Shown here piece by piece: positions 26,919-40,684 of a stretch of DNA of 64,000 nt; positions within the stretch are counted from its first letter, which is position 1, and each line of letters starts with the position of its first letter. The translations under genes and the position numbers were made by a program. This DNA comes from Hyphomonadaceae bacterium (GTDB lineage: Bacteria; Pseudomonadota; Alphaproteobacteria; Rhizobiales; Hyphomicrobiaceae). The notes beneath the pieces are model-generated. The model had not been told where the DNA came from. It ran no database searches and saw nothing but the letters and a program-made list of their open reading frames with translations. The stretch lies in the NCBI GenBank assembly GCA_019747815.1, contig JAIEQJ010000040.1, forward strand, positions 1 to 64,000. Direction: 5' to 3'.

Positions 26919-27323
26919 ATGCATTATGTGGCAGTCATCGAAAAGGAGCCGGACAGCGCCTTCGGCGTCTGGTTCCCCGACGTTGAGGGATGCTTCTCGG
27001 CCGGTGAAACGGTAGAGGAGGCGGTCACACATGCCGCAGCCGCCCTTCGCCAGCACGTCGAAGCTGTCGAAAGCGCAGGCCGACATGTGCCGGCGGCGCG
27101 CGGGATCGACGACGTGCTCCTCGACAAGGAGGTCACAGCATCCCTCGAAGCAGGCGCGGTGCTGTTCGCCGTTCCTCTGCTTGCCGACGCCGGGCGTACG
27201 GTGCGGATCAACATCTCGCTCGACAAGGCACTGGTCGATCAGATCGACGCTGCCGCGCTGGCGCGAGGGCTCACGCGCTCGGCCTTTCTCGCGCAGGCCG
27301 CACGGGAAAAGATCAGCGGATAG
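26919..27323 (+). CDS. hicB: HicB antitoxin with ribbon-helix-helix domain
   Basis: A 134-residue HicB. The N-terminal HicA-neutralising fold begins MHYVAVIEKEPDSAFGVWFPDVEGCFSAG (conserved FPD-GC) and the C-terminal DNA-binding ribbon-helix-helix is RTVRINISLDKALVDQI with the helix RSAFLAQAAREKI. It would bind its own promoter and neutralise HicA by occluding its active site. The partner toxin gene just upstream is frameshifted, so HicB may now be an orphan repressor. The ATG at 26919 is fixed by the family N-terminus; the reading frame is open further up, through the repeat region. Confidence 0.88.
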   Translation: MHYVAVIEKEPDSAFGVWFPDVEGCFSAGETVEEAVTHAAAALRQHVEAVESAGRHVPAARGIDDVLLDKEVTASLEAGAVLFAVPLLADAGRTVRINISLDKALVDQIDAAALARGLTRSAFLAQAAREKISG

Positions 27324-27358
27324 CCTCTGATCGTCACGGCGATATGTCTGATGTGTGA

Positions 27359-28915
27359 TCACGCAAAGAGCCCGTGCACGAACCAGCGCGGGGCCGCCGT
27401 CTCACGCCCGTAGAGGCCTTCGCGGTAGAGCCAGAAGCGGTGGCCGACCTCGTCCTCGACAAGGTAGTAGTCTCGCGTCGGTTGCAGCTTGCGCTGCCGC
27501 CACCATTCGCCGGCAATGCGCTCCGGTCCTTGCGCCCACACGACGCTGTGGGACGTGCCGCGCCAGCGGAAACGTTTGGGCGGGCCTTCGGGTATGAGAG
27601 CCATCACCTCGGCCGGCTCGGCACGCGGCAGCAGAAAGAGGGGGCGCGGCGGCGCTTCGTCCACCACCGGCCAAGGCTGCGGTTCCTCGACAGGGGCACG
27701 CGCAGTCTGCGCCCTTTCGGGAAGATGGCTTGCTACCGGCTCGAGCTGCCATACCCGGCGCGGGCCGAGCCGCTGTCTGAGGCTGTCGATGAGCACGGCG
27801 CGGCATTCCGCAGTCTCGCCGTTGCTTACGCAAGCAAGCTCGGTCTGCCTCGGCCGCATGCGCTCGGTGACGGTCACGGTGAGGCTCAACGTCTCGAAGC
27901 CGAAGCCGGCATCGATCGCCTCGACGACCCGCTCCAGCTTGAGATCGATGAGGCGCGCGACATGTCGGGAGTTGCGCGTCGGCGCCATGAGGCTGAGATC
28001 GACAACCACCACCTCACCATCGATGCGATAGAGGGCAAGCTGCAAGCTTCTTGCCCCGACACCACCACGTTCGAGAGCAGGCACCAGATCCTGCATCAGC
28101 CGGGTCGCAACGGTGACGATGGCCTCCTGCATCGTGATCGGCTCGAGAAGCTGACGCAGGGCGCGATAGACGGGAAGGGGGGCGAGGAAAGTCAGCAGCT
28201 CGGGCACATGACCGAGCGCCTGGTCGAGACGTTGCAAAAGCTCAGGGGGAAAGCGCGCAGCGAAGGGTGCACGCGGCTTGCCGATCAAGGAACCGACGCG
28301 CCTGAAGCCCAACCGCCGCAGTGCAATGGTTGTGTCGGGCGAAAGGCGCAGCGCCTCGACAGGCAAAGCATCAAGGCCCTCCGCTTCCTGCCCGGAGCGC
28401 AAGACGGCAGCCGGTGAGGCATGAAAGCGTGCAAGGGCCCAGGCGGCCCCGGCCGTATCCGCAACGGCAAGCCGTGCCGGCAGGCCGGAACGATCGAGCC
28501 TCCGTGCAAGATCGGCGAGCAGTGCCTCCTCGCCGCCAAAAAGGTGGGCCGCACCCGTCACGTCGAGAAAAAATCCGTCCGCACCGTTCTCCTCACCCCA
28601 GGGCGAGACGGCAGGCGTGTAGCGCGTGGCCCATAACCCCAGGCGCCGCAAGGCGGCCTGATCGGCTGCAGGATCGACAGGGTGCACCTGCAGCACGTCG
28701 GTCTTCGCCCGCGCATCGGCCACGGAATCGCCAAGCATGAACCCCACGGCTTCGGCAGCCGCATTCAAGGCCGCAACGCGCGGGCCTCCCGCAGCATCAG
28801 CGGCAAGGATAAACGGCTGCTCAGGATCGACCGGCGCTGAGAGATTGCGGGCCTGCGCCGCGAGGAAACGCAGAATGGGCCATCGCGGCAGCCAGACCGA
28901 CACGATGCGCGGCAT
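27359..28915 (-). CDS. imuB: ImuB, Y-family polymerase-like mutagenesis protein
   Basis: A 518-residue ImuB protein. It is related to Y-family DNA polymerases but is catalytically inactive in studied cases and links DnaE2 to the sliding clamp for damage-induced mutagenesis. The N-terminus MPRIVSVWLPRWPILRF, the GADGFFLDVTGAAHLFGGEE segment and the C-terminal DYYLVEDEVGHRFWLYREG segment are typical. The ATG at 28915 is chosen by family alignment over an upstream start. A LexA box lies 88 bp upstream. imuA, which normally precedes imuB, is absent: only 140 bp and a small membrane peptide gene lie there. Confidence 0.93.
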   Translation of the reverse strand: MPRIVSVWLPRWPILRFLAAQARNLSAPVDPEQPFILAADAAGGPRVAALNAAAEAVGFMLGDSVADARAKTDVLQVHPVDPAADQAALRRLGLWATRYTPAVSPWGEENGADGFFLDVTGAAHLFGGEEALLADLARRLDRSGLPARLAVADTAGAAWALARFHASPAAVLRSGQEAEGLDALPVEALRLSPDTTIALRRLGFRRVGSLIGKPRAPFAARFPPELLQRLDQALGHVPELLTFLAPLPVYRALRQLLEPITMQEAIVTVATRLMQDLVPALERGGVGARSLQLALYRIDGEVVVVDLSLMAPTRNSRHVARLIDLKLERVVEAIDAGFGFETLSLTVTVTERMRPRQTELACVSNGETAECRAVLIDSLRQRLGPRRVWQLEPVASHLPERAQTARAPVEEPQPWPVVDEAPPRPLFLLPRAEPAEVMALIPEGPPKRFRWRGTSHSVVWAQGPERIAGEWWRQRKLQPTRDYYLVEDEVGHRFWLYREGLYGRETAAPRWFVHGLFA

Positions 28916-29002
28916 GACCACTCCACTCCTCACTCTCGGGTGTGCTGTTCATTGGGACCTGTGGCATCGAGCGGCTCCAGATGCCGTCACGCATCGATAC
29001 TA

Positions 29003-29017
29003 GAACAAAACAAGAAC
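29003..29017 (-). promoter_or_regulatory. LexA (SOS) box of imuB
   Basis: GAAC-AAAACAA-GAAC is a perfect match to the alphaproteobacterial LexA operator GAAC-N7-GAAC (GTTC-N7-GTTC on the other strand). It is the only such site noticed in the imuB-dnaE2 region and is correctly placed 88 bp before imuB. Confidence 0.85.
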
Positions 29018-29057
29018 ATTGTAAATAGGCGCGCCCGGACAGCCTCGGCCCTCCACG

Positions 29058-29210
29058 TCACAGGGCTCCGCCCCGCCGCCCGAATGCGCGCCGAACCCCG
29101 ACAAGCCTCGCGGCCTCCATTGCAAAGCTCGCGACGCCATCGAAGCCAACCGCCGCAGGCCCCAGGGCAACGACCAGAAACACGATGGCGTAGTGCAGCA
29201 GATTACCCAT
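29058..29210 (-). CDS. DUF1328-like small membrane peptide, probably truncated
   Basis: A 50-residue peptide starting MGNLLHYAIVFLVVALGPAAV with a single membrane segment, followed by GFDGVASFAMEAARLV, which resembles the GFGGIA-A-AAKIL part of DUF1328 (YtjA-type) proteins. Those have a second hydrophobic segment, which is missing here: the C-terminus is an Arg/Gly-rich tail. The coding is supported by a strong AAGGAAG six bases before the ATG and by an EcfG-type promoter upstream on the same strand (29300-29324). DUF1328 genes are often stress-induced in this group. It may be a decayed or shortened family member. Confidence 0.5.
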   Translation of the reverse strand: MGNLLHYAIVFLVVALGPAAVGFDGVASFAMEAARLVGVRRAFGRRGGAL

Positions 29211-29297
29211 GACCATCTTCCTTTGTCGGATGGCCGCATGCTGCCCGAACGTACCTGGCGCAACGTGCCCTGGTCGCGCTGCCGCTCCCCAACCCGC

Positions 29298-29324
29298 GGA
29301 ACCAACCCAACGGTGTCGCGTTCC
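29298..29324. promoter_or_regulatory. Overlapping divergent EcfG-type promoters
   Basis: On the plus strand GGAAC (29298-29302), 16 bases, then CGTT (29319-29322), a perfect EcfG promoter pattern pointing to the poly-HAMP kinase. On the minus strand GGAAC (29320-29324), 16 bases, then GGTT (29300-29303), pointing to the DUF1328-like gene. The two sites share almost all their bases. Confidence 0.75.
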
Positions 29325-29371
29325 TAGTTCGGCGTGTGGAGTGTCGCCTTGGGGAGAGGGAGCATTTGCCC

Positions 29372-34717
<5,346 letters not shown>

Positions 34718-34747
34718 CCGTGTGCGCAGCTCTGCGAAAGTGCGATC

Positions 34748-35926
34748 ATGAGCGAACTCAAGCGCGCCGACATCCTCATCGTCGATGACCTGCCCGAACG
34801 GCACTTGACCTATCGGGTGGCCTTGGAGGCGCTCGATCAGAATATCGTTGCCGTCACTTCGGGCGAGGAAGCGCTGCAGCTTCTGCTCAAGCACGAGTTT
34901 GCTGTGATCCTGCTCGACGTCAACATGCCGGGAATGTCGGGCCTGGAAACGGCCGCACTGATCCGTCAGCGTAAGAAATCCCGCCACACGCCCATCATCT
35001 TCGTCACGGCGTTCGCCGATGACGTGCAAACAGTCGAAGGCTATGCGTTGGGTGCGGTCGACTATATCCTCACACCCCTTGTCCCGGAGATCCTGCGCGC
35101 CAAGATCAAGGTATTCGTTGAGCTCTTCCGCATGCGGGCGGAGCTGGGGCGATCGCATGCCCTGCTGGAGCAGCGCGTCGCCGACCGCACGGCGGAACTC
35201 GAGCGCGCTGCTGAGCAGCTCCGCACCGAGGTGCATGAGCGCAAGCAGGCCGAGGAGCGGCTGACCATCTTGGTCCAGGAGCTGGCGCATCGCGTCAAGA
35301 ACCTGCTGTCGGTCTTTCAGTCCATCACGGCACGGACGCTGACCGGGGGGCGCACCATCGCAGATGCTCGCGAAGTCTTGATGGGGCGGCTGCAATCGCT
35401 GGGCCACGCCCACGAGCTGCTGACCGAAACGTCATGGCACGGCGCCGAATTGCGCGAAGTCGTCATGGCCGAGATCGCGGGATTTTCGGAGCGTGTGCGG
35501 ATCTCGGGACCGGCCGTAGAGCTGAGCCCCTCGGGAGTGCAGACCTTTGCGCTCATCGTGCACGAGCTGTGCACCAACGCAGCCAAGTACGGGGCGCTTT
35601 CCAATGCCACCGGCGAGGTCGCGGTGAATTGGATGCTCGGGGGCAGCAATTCCGACGGGCACATGGATTTTTCCTGGACGGAGCGGGGCGGGCCGCCCGT
35701 GAAGCCCGCCACCTATGAAGGGTTCGGCCTGTCGCTCATCACGGCCATGGGAAGCAACCCTGCGGCCGATCCGGTCATCGATTTTTCGCCGTCGGGTTTC
35801 GCCTGCACGATACGGGTTCCGCTGGATACCATCCGGCCCAGCCGATACGACAAGGCCTCCCCCATCCTCGCGCAGCGGGCGACCTCCCAGATGGCGCGCA
35901 CCGCGGCCAAGGGGCCGGTCTCCTAG
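34748..35926 (+). CDS. Receiver-HWE histidine kinase, possible PhyR kinase
   Basis: A 392-residue soluble two-domain signalling protein. The N-terminal receiver has the acid pair DD (13-14) and phospho-acceptor Asp57 in [11 protein letters not shown]; the usual Lys-Pro is Thr109-Pro110, as in a known receiver subgroup. A coiled coil (130-170) leads to an HWE/HisKA2-type kinase: His181 in [14 protein letters not shown], the N-box [11 protein letters not shown] and the WTERGGPPV motif that names HWE kinases. Kinases of this class phosphorylate PhyR in the alphaproteobacterial general stress response. It follows the poly-HAMP kinase by 30 bp and is likely in its operon, so the two may form a relay. 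Confidence 0.9.
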   Translation: MSELKRADILIVDDLPERHLTYRVALEALDQNIVAVTSGEEALQLLLKHEFAVILLDVNMPGMSGLETAALIRQRKKSRHTPIIFVTAFADDVQTVEGYALGAVDYILTPLVPEILRAKIKVFVELFRMRAELGRSHALLEQRVADRTAELERAAEQLRTEVHERKQAEERLTILVQELAHRVKNLLSVFQSITARTLTGGRTIADAREVLMGRLQSLGHAHELLTETSWHGAELREVVMAEIAGFSERVRISGPAVELSPSGVQTFALIVHELCTNAAKYGALSNATGEVAVNWMLGGSNSDGHMDFSWTERGGPPVKPATYEGFGLSLITAMGSNPAADPVIDFSPSGFACTIRVPLDTIRPSRYDKASPILAQRATSQMARTAAKGPVS

Positions 35927-35994
35927 GCCCCGCAGACGCCGCCGCCAGGCCGTCCGGCCGGGATCGAGGAAAATCCCCAGTGACACAATGGCAT

Positions 35995-36020
35995 GGAACT
36001 CCCCGGGTGGCTTCGCTGTT
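35995..36020 (+). promoter_or_regulatory. EcfG-type promoter of the KGG protein
   Basis: GGAAC (35995-35999), 17 bases, then TGTT ending at 36020, 33 bp before the KGG gene. The -10 differs from CGTT only in its first base. Confidence 0.6.
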
Positions 36021-36052
36021 GAACTGAGGGGCTTCGCATCAGGAGTAATATT

Positions 36053-36367
36053 ATGGTCCGAGAACGCGCAGGCCAGGAACGTGGAACACCACGCGGATTT
36101 GCCCGCATGGACCGTGCCAAGCAGCGGGAAATCGCCCGTAAGGGCGGCGCCAACGTGCCGCATGAAAAGAGGAGCTTTGCCCAGAACCGGCAGCTTGCCT
36201 CGGAGGCCGGACGAAAGGGGGGCCGCAGGGTCGCACCCCATGCGCGCAGCTTCTCACAAAATCGTGCACTCGCCGCTGAGGCCGGACGCAAGGGCGGACG
36301 CATGTCTCAAAGACGCCGCGCGCACGCCACCAACGGCGGCGATGCGGTTCAGGAGCGCCAGAATTGA
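36053..36367 (+). CDS. KGG-motif stress-induced protein
   Basis: A 104-residue very basic, hydrophilic protein with three KGG motifs (IARKGGANVP, AGRKGGRRVA, AGRKGGRMSQ) spaced by similar 25-30-residue stretches containing RSFxQNRxLAxEAG. KGG repeat proteins of the GsiB/Con-10 type are small, intrinsically disordered proteins made under general stress, and this fits an EcfG-type promoter 33 bp upstream. AGGAG precedes the ATG. The next small gene overlaps its stop codon (TTGA), so the two are translated together. Confidence 0.85.
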   Translation: MVRERAGQERGTPRGFARMDRAKQREIARKGGANVPHEKRSFAQNRQLASEAGRKGGRRVAPHARSFSQNRALAAEAGRKGGRMSQRRRAHATNGGDAVQERQN

Positions 36368-36672
36368 GACAGGCGAGGGCAAACAGCGAAAACTACGCTG
36401 CTGGCGCGATCGAGAACCCCACGCGCCTCTACAAGCGGCCAAGCGAGGTGGTCGGCGACGTACGCCTGTCCCGCGAGGAGAAACTGGCCGTCCTCGAGGC
36501 GTGGGAGTTGGAGGCACGGGCTTTGGCCGTTGCCAGCGAAGAGAGCATGAGTGGCGGTGAGCCCGATCTCCTGTCGGAGGTGGTCAAGGCGCGGCTCGCG
36601 CTGGACAACGCGACTGCGGCCGACAACGGTACCGGCGCGCCGACCAAGCACGGCGCGCGCAAGACCTTCTAA
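36364..36672 (+). CDS. Conserved hypothetical protein, coupled to KGG gene
   Basis: A 102-residue acidic, soluble protein. Its centre, LYKRPSEVVGDVRLSREEKLAVLEAWELEA, followed by ALAVASEESMSGGEP, is a pattern I recall from small conserved proteins of Rhizobiales with no assigned function. The start is a TTG overlapping the KGG stop codon. The position behind a stress protein and an EcfG-type promoter suggests a stress-linked role. The last 25 residues look low in complexity. Confidence 0.65.
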   Translation: MRQARANSENYAAGAIENPTRLYKRPSEVVGDVRLSREEKLAVLEAWELEARALAVASEESMSGGEPDLLSEVVKARLALDNATAADNGTGAPTKHGARKTF

Positions 36673-36747
36673 CCGGATGCAGGCAAGAGGCCGCGATGGA
36701 GCCGGCCTACTTGCAACCCAGACGCTTGCCAGACGTTTGTTTGCCGC

Positions 36748-37107
36748 TCACCAGTACGGGCGCACGTTGTAGTGCGCGTGGGTTTGCTTTTCCCAGTTCC
36801 GATCGGACCAGGCATCATCACTGAACGCAGGGGCATCCTTGAGCTGCGCCTCGGTGATGCCGGTTTCATAGCCTCCAAGCCGCGTATTGTACTTGAGGGT
36901 GCTCCACGGCAAGGGATAGTGGCTGTGACCAAGACCGAGAAAGCCGCCGAAGCTCATGACCGCATAGGTCACGTGGCCGGACACCTTGTCGATCATCAGA
37001 TGATCGATCTCGCCGATCTTGCTGCCTTTCAAGTCGTAGACGTTGGTGCCTTCGACGTCCTCGCTCGAGATGAGCTGGCGATTGGGATGGACGGTTGCGG
37101 TTGCCAT
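36748..37107 (-). CDS. PRC-barrel domain protein
   Basis: A 119-residue protein with one PRC barrel: LISSEDVEGTNVYDLKGSKIGEIDHLMIDKVSGHVTYAVMSFGG followed by a conserved GLGHSHYPLPWSTL segment and a C-terminal stretch rich in Trp and acidic residues. Such single-domain PRC-barrel proteins are common in alphaproteobacterial stress regulons; what they bind is not established. The ATG at 37107 is used because family homology begins there. A perfect EcfG-type promoter lies 41 bp upstream. Confidence 0.85.
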   Translation of the reverse strand: MATATVHPNRQLISSEDVEGTNVYDLKGSKIGEIDHLMIDKVSGHVTYAVMSFGGFLGLGHSHYPLPWSTLKYNTRLGGYETGITEAQLKDAPAFSDDAWSDRNWEKQTHAHYNVRPYW

Positions 37108-37147
37108 TGAACAGCTCCTTCTGCAGGGGACCACTGTCTGTATTGGC

Positions 37148-37172
37148 AACGCTTCACCTTGACGATCGTTCC
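37148..37172 (-). promoter_or_regulatory. EcfG-type promoter of the PRC-barrel gene
   Basis: On the minus strand GGAAC (37168-37172), 16 bases, CGTT (37148-37151): an exact match to the EcfG consensus, placed between the end of ligD and the PRC-barrel gene. Confidence 0.75.
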
Positions 37173-37176
37173 TCCT

Positions 37177-39672
37177 TCAAGACCGCTTGGACGGCAGGCG
37201 ACTGGCTGCTTTGCGCACATCTTTCCAAGGATCGCTCCCGCGCGAGAGGCGGTGCAGGAGATTGGCAACGGTGAACCGATCCGACCGCATGTCGGGACCC
37301 AGCTCATCCCAGGCCAGCGGCGTCGACACGGCAGCCCCGCCCCGTGCCCGGGCCGAATAGGCGGCAACCGCTGTGGCACCCCGGCCGTTGCGCAGATAGT
37401 CGACGAAGATGCGCCCGCTCCGCGCCTGCTTCGAGGCGGTGGCCAGAAACTTGCGGGGGGTATCCTTGGCCATCCCCTTCGCCACCGCGTGCGCAAATTG
37501 CTTGACCGCGGCCCAATCGGCGCCCGGCCTGAGGGGCGCATAGACGTGCAGGCCTTTGCCGCCTGTGGTCTTCACGAAGCTCTGCAACCCTAATTTGATC
37601 AAGCGATCGCGCACCTCCAGCGCCGCGCTCACGACGTCCGGCCACGCCACCGCCGCGTCCGGGTCGAGATCAAACGTCATGCCGTCGGGCTTCTCGATGT
37701 TGTCGAGCTTGGCACCCCACACGTGAATCTCGAGCACGGACGCCTGCACCAGCGAGAGCAGGCCCTCCACATCCTTGATGGCCAGCAGCTCTTCGCCGCC
37801 TTCCGGGTCGGACGTGCGTATGATGTGCTGGCCGATGCCGGCCCAGGCATGTTTCTGGAAGAAGCAGCCTTCATCGATGCCGCCCGGGCAGCGCACGAGC
37901 GCCAGCGGGCGATTGACAACATGGGGTGCGATCCACGGCCAGATCTCGGAATAGAAATCCGCCAGGCCTTGCTTCGTGATGCCGGCGTCCGGCCAGAGCA
38001 CACGATCGGGATGGGTGAGCGTGACGGACGGAGCCGGTGTGCTCCTGACCTTCACAACGGGCGCCTGGCGCACCACATCGGCGGCCTCCTTGTCCTGTCT
38101 CAACCCTTTGAACACCGCATGGCGCGCGATGCCATCGGTGGTCCAGCCACGGAGCTCAACGTCCGCCACAAGCTGCGGTTTCACCCAGCGTACGTTGCGC
38201 CGGCTGTCGGCCGGCAGCGCCTTGTCGAGCGGCGGCGCACCGATGCGGATGTCCTCGAGGCGGCGCCACAGGTCTTCGGCCACCCGGCTCGAGAAACCGG
38301 AGCCCACGCGGCCAGCATAGACAAGCCCATCCTTCGCATAGTGCCCCACCACGAGCGAACCCACCACCTTGCGCTGGGTGGTAGAGGGCACATAGCCGAT
38401 GATGACGAGCTCGTGGCTGTCGGCGCTCTTCATCTTCAACCACGACTTGGAGCGGCCGGAGCGGTAAGGCGCAGTCTTGAGCTTGGAGACGATTCCTTCG
38501 AGACCGAGGCGGCACGCATGATCGAACACCACATGGCCGGGACCCGTGAAATGCTCGCTATAGGCGAGAACTCCGTGGTGCCCGCTCAGCATGTCGGCGA
38601 GAATGCGCTTGCGCTCGATCAGGGGCGAGCCGCTGAGGTCCGTGCCATCCAGATGCAGCAGATCGAACGCATAGTAGCGAAAGCGGTCGCTGCGGCCCTC
38701 GCTCAGATCGGCCTGCAGATCGGCAAAGCTCGGTGTCCCCCTCTCCGTCTCCACCACGACCTCGCCGTCGATGAAGGCCGCAACCACGGGCAGGGCTTCG
38801 AGCGCCTTTTTCAGCGTGGGAAACTTGGCCGTCCAATCGAGTCCGCTGCGGGTCTTGAGCTTCACATGGCCGCGATCGACCCGCGCCAGCAGCCGGTAGC
38901 CGTCGAACTTCACTTCGTGCACCCAGTTCCCCCCGGTCGGGGGCTTGGTCGCCAGCGAAGCAAGCTGCGGCTCTATGAACGAGGGCAGCGACGCCGCTCT
39001 GCTTCCAGTGACGCGGCTGCGCGCCGCAGGCGGAGGGGGCGCCTCGTGCCTTGGTCCATCCGCCGTCCGTGCCGGTTTGCGCCTTATCTTCACATCGCTC
39101 GCCGCAACATCCTCGATCGTGCGGCCGGTCTTGATCGAGCGCGGCGCGGCATCCAGCAGATCGGCCCCGCCCTGCTCGATTGCGTATTCATCATCGGCCT
39201 TGATGAGCAGCCAGTTCTCCTTGCCGCGCTGATCCCTGCCGCGCATGTGCACGAGATGCCAGCGGCCCTTGAGCTTGCGCCCATGGAGATCGACAATGAG
39301 ATGCCCCTTGGCCAGCTGCTTGTGCGGATCGCCGTCGGTGGACCAGCGGCCGCGATCCCACACGATGACGCTGCCCGCGCCGTATTCGCCCTCCGGAATG
39401 CGGCCTTCGAATTCAGCATAGTCGAGCGGATGGTCCTCGACCCGCACGGCCAGACGCTTGTCTGCCGGCGAAAGGCTCGGCCCCCTGGTGACAGCCCAGC
39501 TCTTCAGCACGCCATCGAGCTCGAGGCGAAGATCGTAGTGCAAGCGCCGCGCCGCATGCTTCTGCACGACGAACAAATCGCCGGTCTTGCGCTTCAACCG
39601 ACCCCGCGGCTCCTTCGTGCGCGTGAAATTGCGTTTCTCGTGGTACGGGCGAAGTGCGGTCCGGCTGGCCAT
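37177..39672 (-). CDS. ligD: Multifunctional DNA ligase D (phosphoesterase-ligase-polymerase)
   Basis: An 831-residue LigD for non-homologous end joining of double-strand breaks. The domain order is 3'-phosphoesterase (about 12-150, HYDLRLELDGVLKSWAV, HPLDYAEFEGRIPEGEYG), ATP-dependent ligase with the adenylated Lys255 in EVKFDGYR, then a primase-like polymerase with the metal motif FDLDPD and the conserved TGGKGLHVY. This order is usual in Rhizobiales. The gene follows ku by 12 bp and is transcribed with it. Placement inside a stress-response block agrees with the known stress sigma control of end joining in related bacteria, but no EcfG-type site was found in front of ku. Confidence 0.95.
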   Translation of the reverse strand: MASRTALRPYHEKRNFTRTKEPRGRLKRKTGDLFVVQKHAARRLHYDLRLELDGVLKSWAVTRGPSLSPADKRLAVRVEDHPLDYAEFEGRIPEGEYGAGSVIVWDRGRWSTDGDPHKQLAKGHLIVDLHGRKLKGRWHLVHMRGRDQRGKENWLLIKADDEYAIEQGGADLLDAAPRSIKTGRTIEDVAASDVKIRRKPARTADGPRHEAPPPPAARSRVTGSRAASLPSFIEPQLASLATKPPTGGNWVHEVKFDGYRLLARVDRGHVKLKTRSGLDWTAKFPTLKKALEALPVVAAFIDGEVVVETERGTPSFADLQADLSEGRSDRFRYYAFDLLHLDGTDLSGSPLIERKRILADMLSGHHGVLAYSEHFTGPGHVVFDHACRLGLEGIVSKLKTAPYRSGRSKSWLKMKSADSHELVIIGYVPSTTQRKVVGSLVVGHYAKDGLVYAGRVGSGFSSRVAEDLWRRLEDIRIGAPPLDKALPADSRRNVRWVKPQLVADVELRGWTTDGIARHAVFKGLRQDKEAADVVRQAPVVKVRSTPAPSVTLTHPDRVLWPDAGITKQGLADFYSEIWPWIAPHVVNRPLALVRCPGGIDEGCFFQKHAWAGIGQHIIRTSDPEGGEELLAIKDVEGLLSLVQASVLEIHVWGAKLDNIEKPDGMTFDLDPDAAVAWPDVVSAALEVRDRLIKLGLQSFVKTTGGKGLHVYAPLRPGADWAAVKQFAHAVAKGMAKDTPRKFLATASKQARSGRIFVDYLRNGRGATAVAAYSARARGGAAVSTPLAWDELGPDMRSDRFTVANLLHRLSRGSDPWKDVRKAASRLPSKRS

Positions 39673-39684
39673 GCGCGTCCGATG

Positions 39685-40548
39685 TCACCCGGCCTTGCGC
39701 GCCTTGCCCTTGGCACGCGATGCCCGGGTTTTCGTGGGGGCCTTCTTCGCCGGCGCCCGCTCCGGCTCGCCCTTCGCGCCCTCAACGCTGCGCCTGAGCG
39801 CATCCATCAGATTGATGACGTTGGTCTGGCGGTGCGTGGGCTGCGGCTTGATCGGCATGCCTTTCTGCTTGGAGCGGATCAACTCGATCAGCGCATTCTC
39901 GTAGCGGTCCTCGAACTGGTCCGGCTCGAACTTGCCGGTCATCTTCTCGATGATGTGCTTGGCGAGGTCGAGCATCTGCTTGGGCAGCTCGGTGGCGGGA
40001 ATCTCGTCGAAGTAGGCGGAGGCCGCATGCACCTCGTTGGCATAGCGCAGGCTGGTGGCAACGATGCCCTTGTCGCGCGGCTCGAGCATCAGAATGCGCT
40101 CGCGCCGAAACAACACCACACGCGCAAGACCCACCATCTTCTCGGCACGCATGGCGTCCCGAATGACCGCGAAGGCCTCCTCGCCGACGCGATCGGTGGG
40201 CGCCAGAAAGTAAGGTGAGTCGAGATAGAGCCCATCGATCGCGCTGCGCGGCACGAACCGCTCGATGTCGATCGTGTGATTGCTCTCAAGCTGGACGGCT
40301 TTGATTTCGTCGTCCTCGATCTGGATGAATTCGCCCTTGGCGACCTCGTAGCCCTTGATCTGGTTGTCGGACTCGACGGGATCGCCCGTCTGCTCGTCCA
40401 CGAACTGGCGACGCACGCGATTGCCGGTCTCGCGATTGAGGGTGCGGAAGGAGACGCGTTCGGACGTGGTTGTCGCAGGATAGAGCGCGACCGGACAGGA
40501 GACGAGGGACAGTTTCAGATAGCCCTTCCAGTTCGGCCTGGGTGCCAT
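39685..40548 (-). CDS. ku: Ku end-binding protein
   Basis: A 287-residue prokaryotic Ku homodimer subunit that rings DNA ends and recruits LigD. The start MAPRPNWKGYLKLSLVSCPVALYPA and the later LEPRDKGIVATSLRYANEV are typical of the beta-barrel core. The C-terminus is a long Lys/Ala/Arg-rich tail (after about residue 255), which in other Ku proteins binds DNA and aids bridging. It is the first gene of the ku-ligD operon. Confidence 0.95.
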   Translation of the reverse strand: MAPRPNWKGYLKLSLVSCPVALYPATTTSERVSFRTLNRETGNRVRRQFVDEQTGDPVESDNQIKGYEVAKGEFIQIEDDEIKAVQLESNHTIDIERFVPRSAIDGLYLDSPYFLAPTDRVGEEAFAVIRDAMRAEKMVGLARVVLFRRERILMLEPRDKGIVATSLRYANEVHAASAYFDEIPATELPKQMLDLAKHIIEKMTGKFEPDQFEDRYENALIELIRSKQKGMPIKPQPTHRQTNVINLMDALRRSVEGAKGEPERAPAKKAPTKTRASRAKGKARKAG

Positions 40549-40684
40549 GACACGGATTCCTGCATACGCTCGCTAGGGGGTGGACGCGGGCAGTGGGATA
40601 CTAGGTCATGGTAAAGCAACCGTCTCGGGTTTGCTCGGCCTTAACACGCCGGTAACACGCGTTGAGACGCGTCGTTAACGAACG

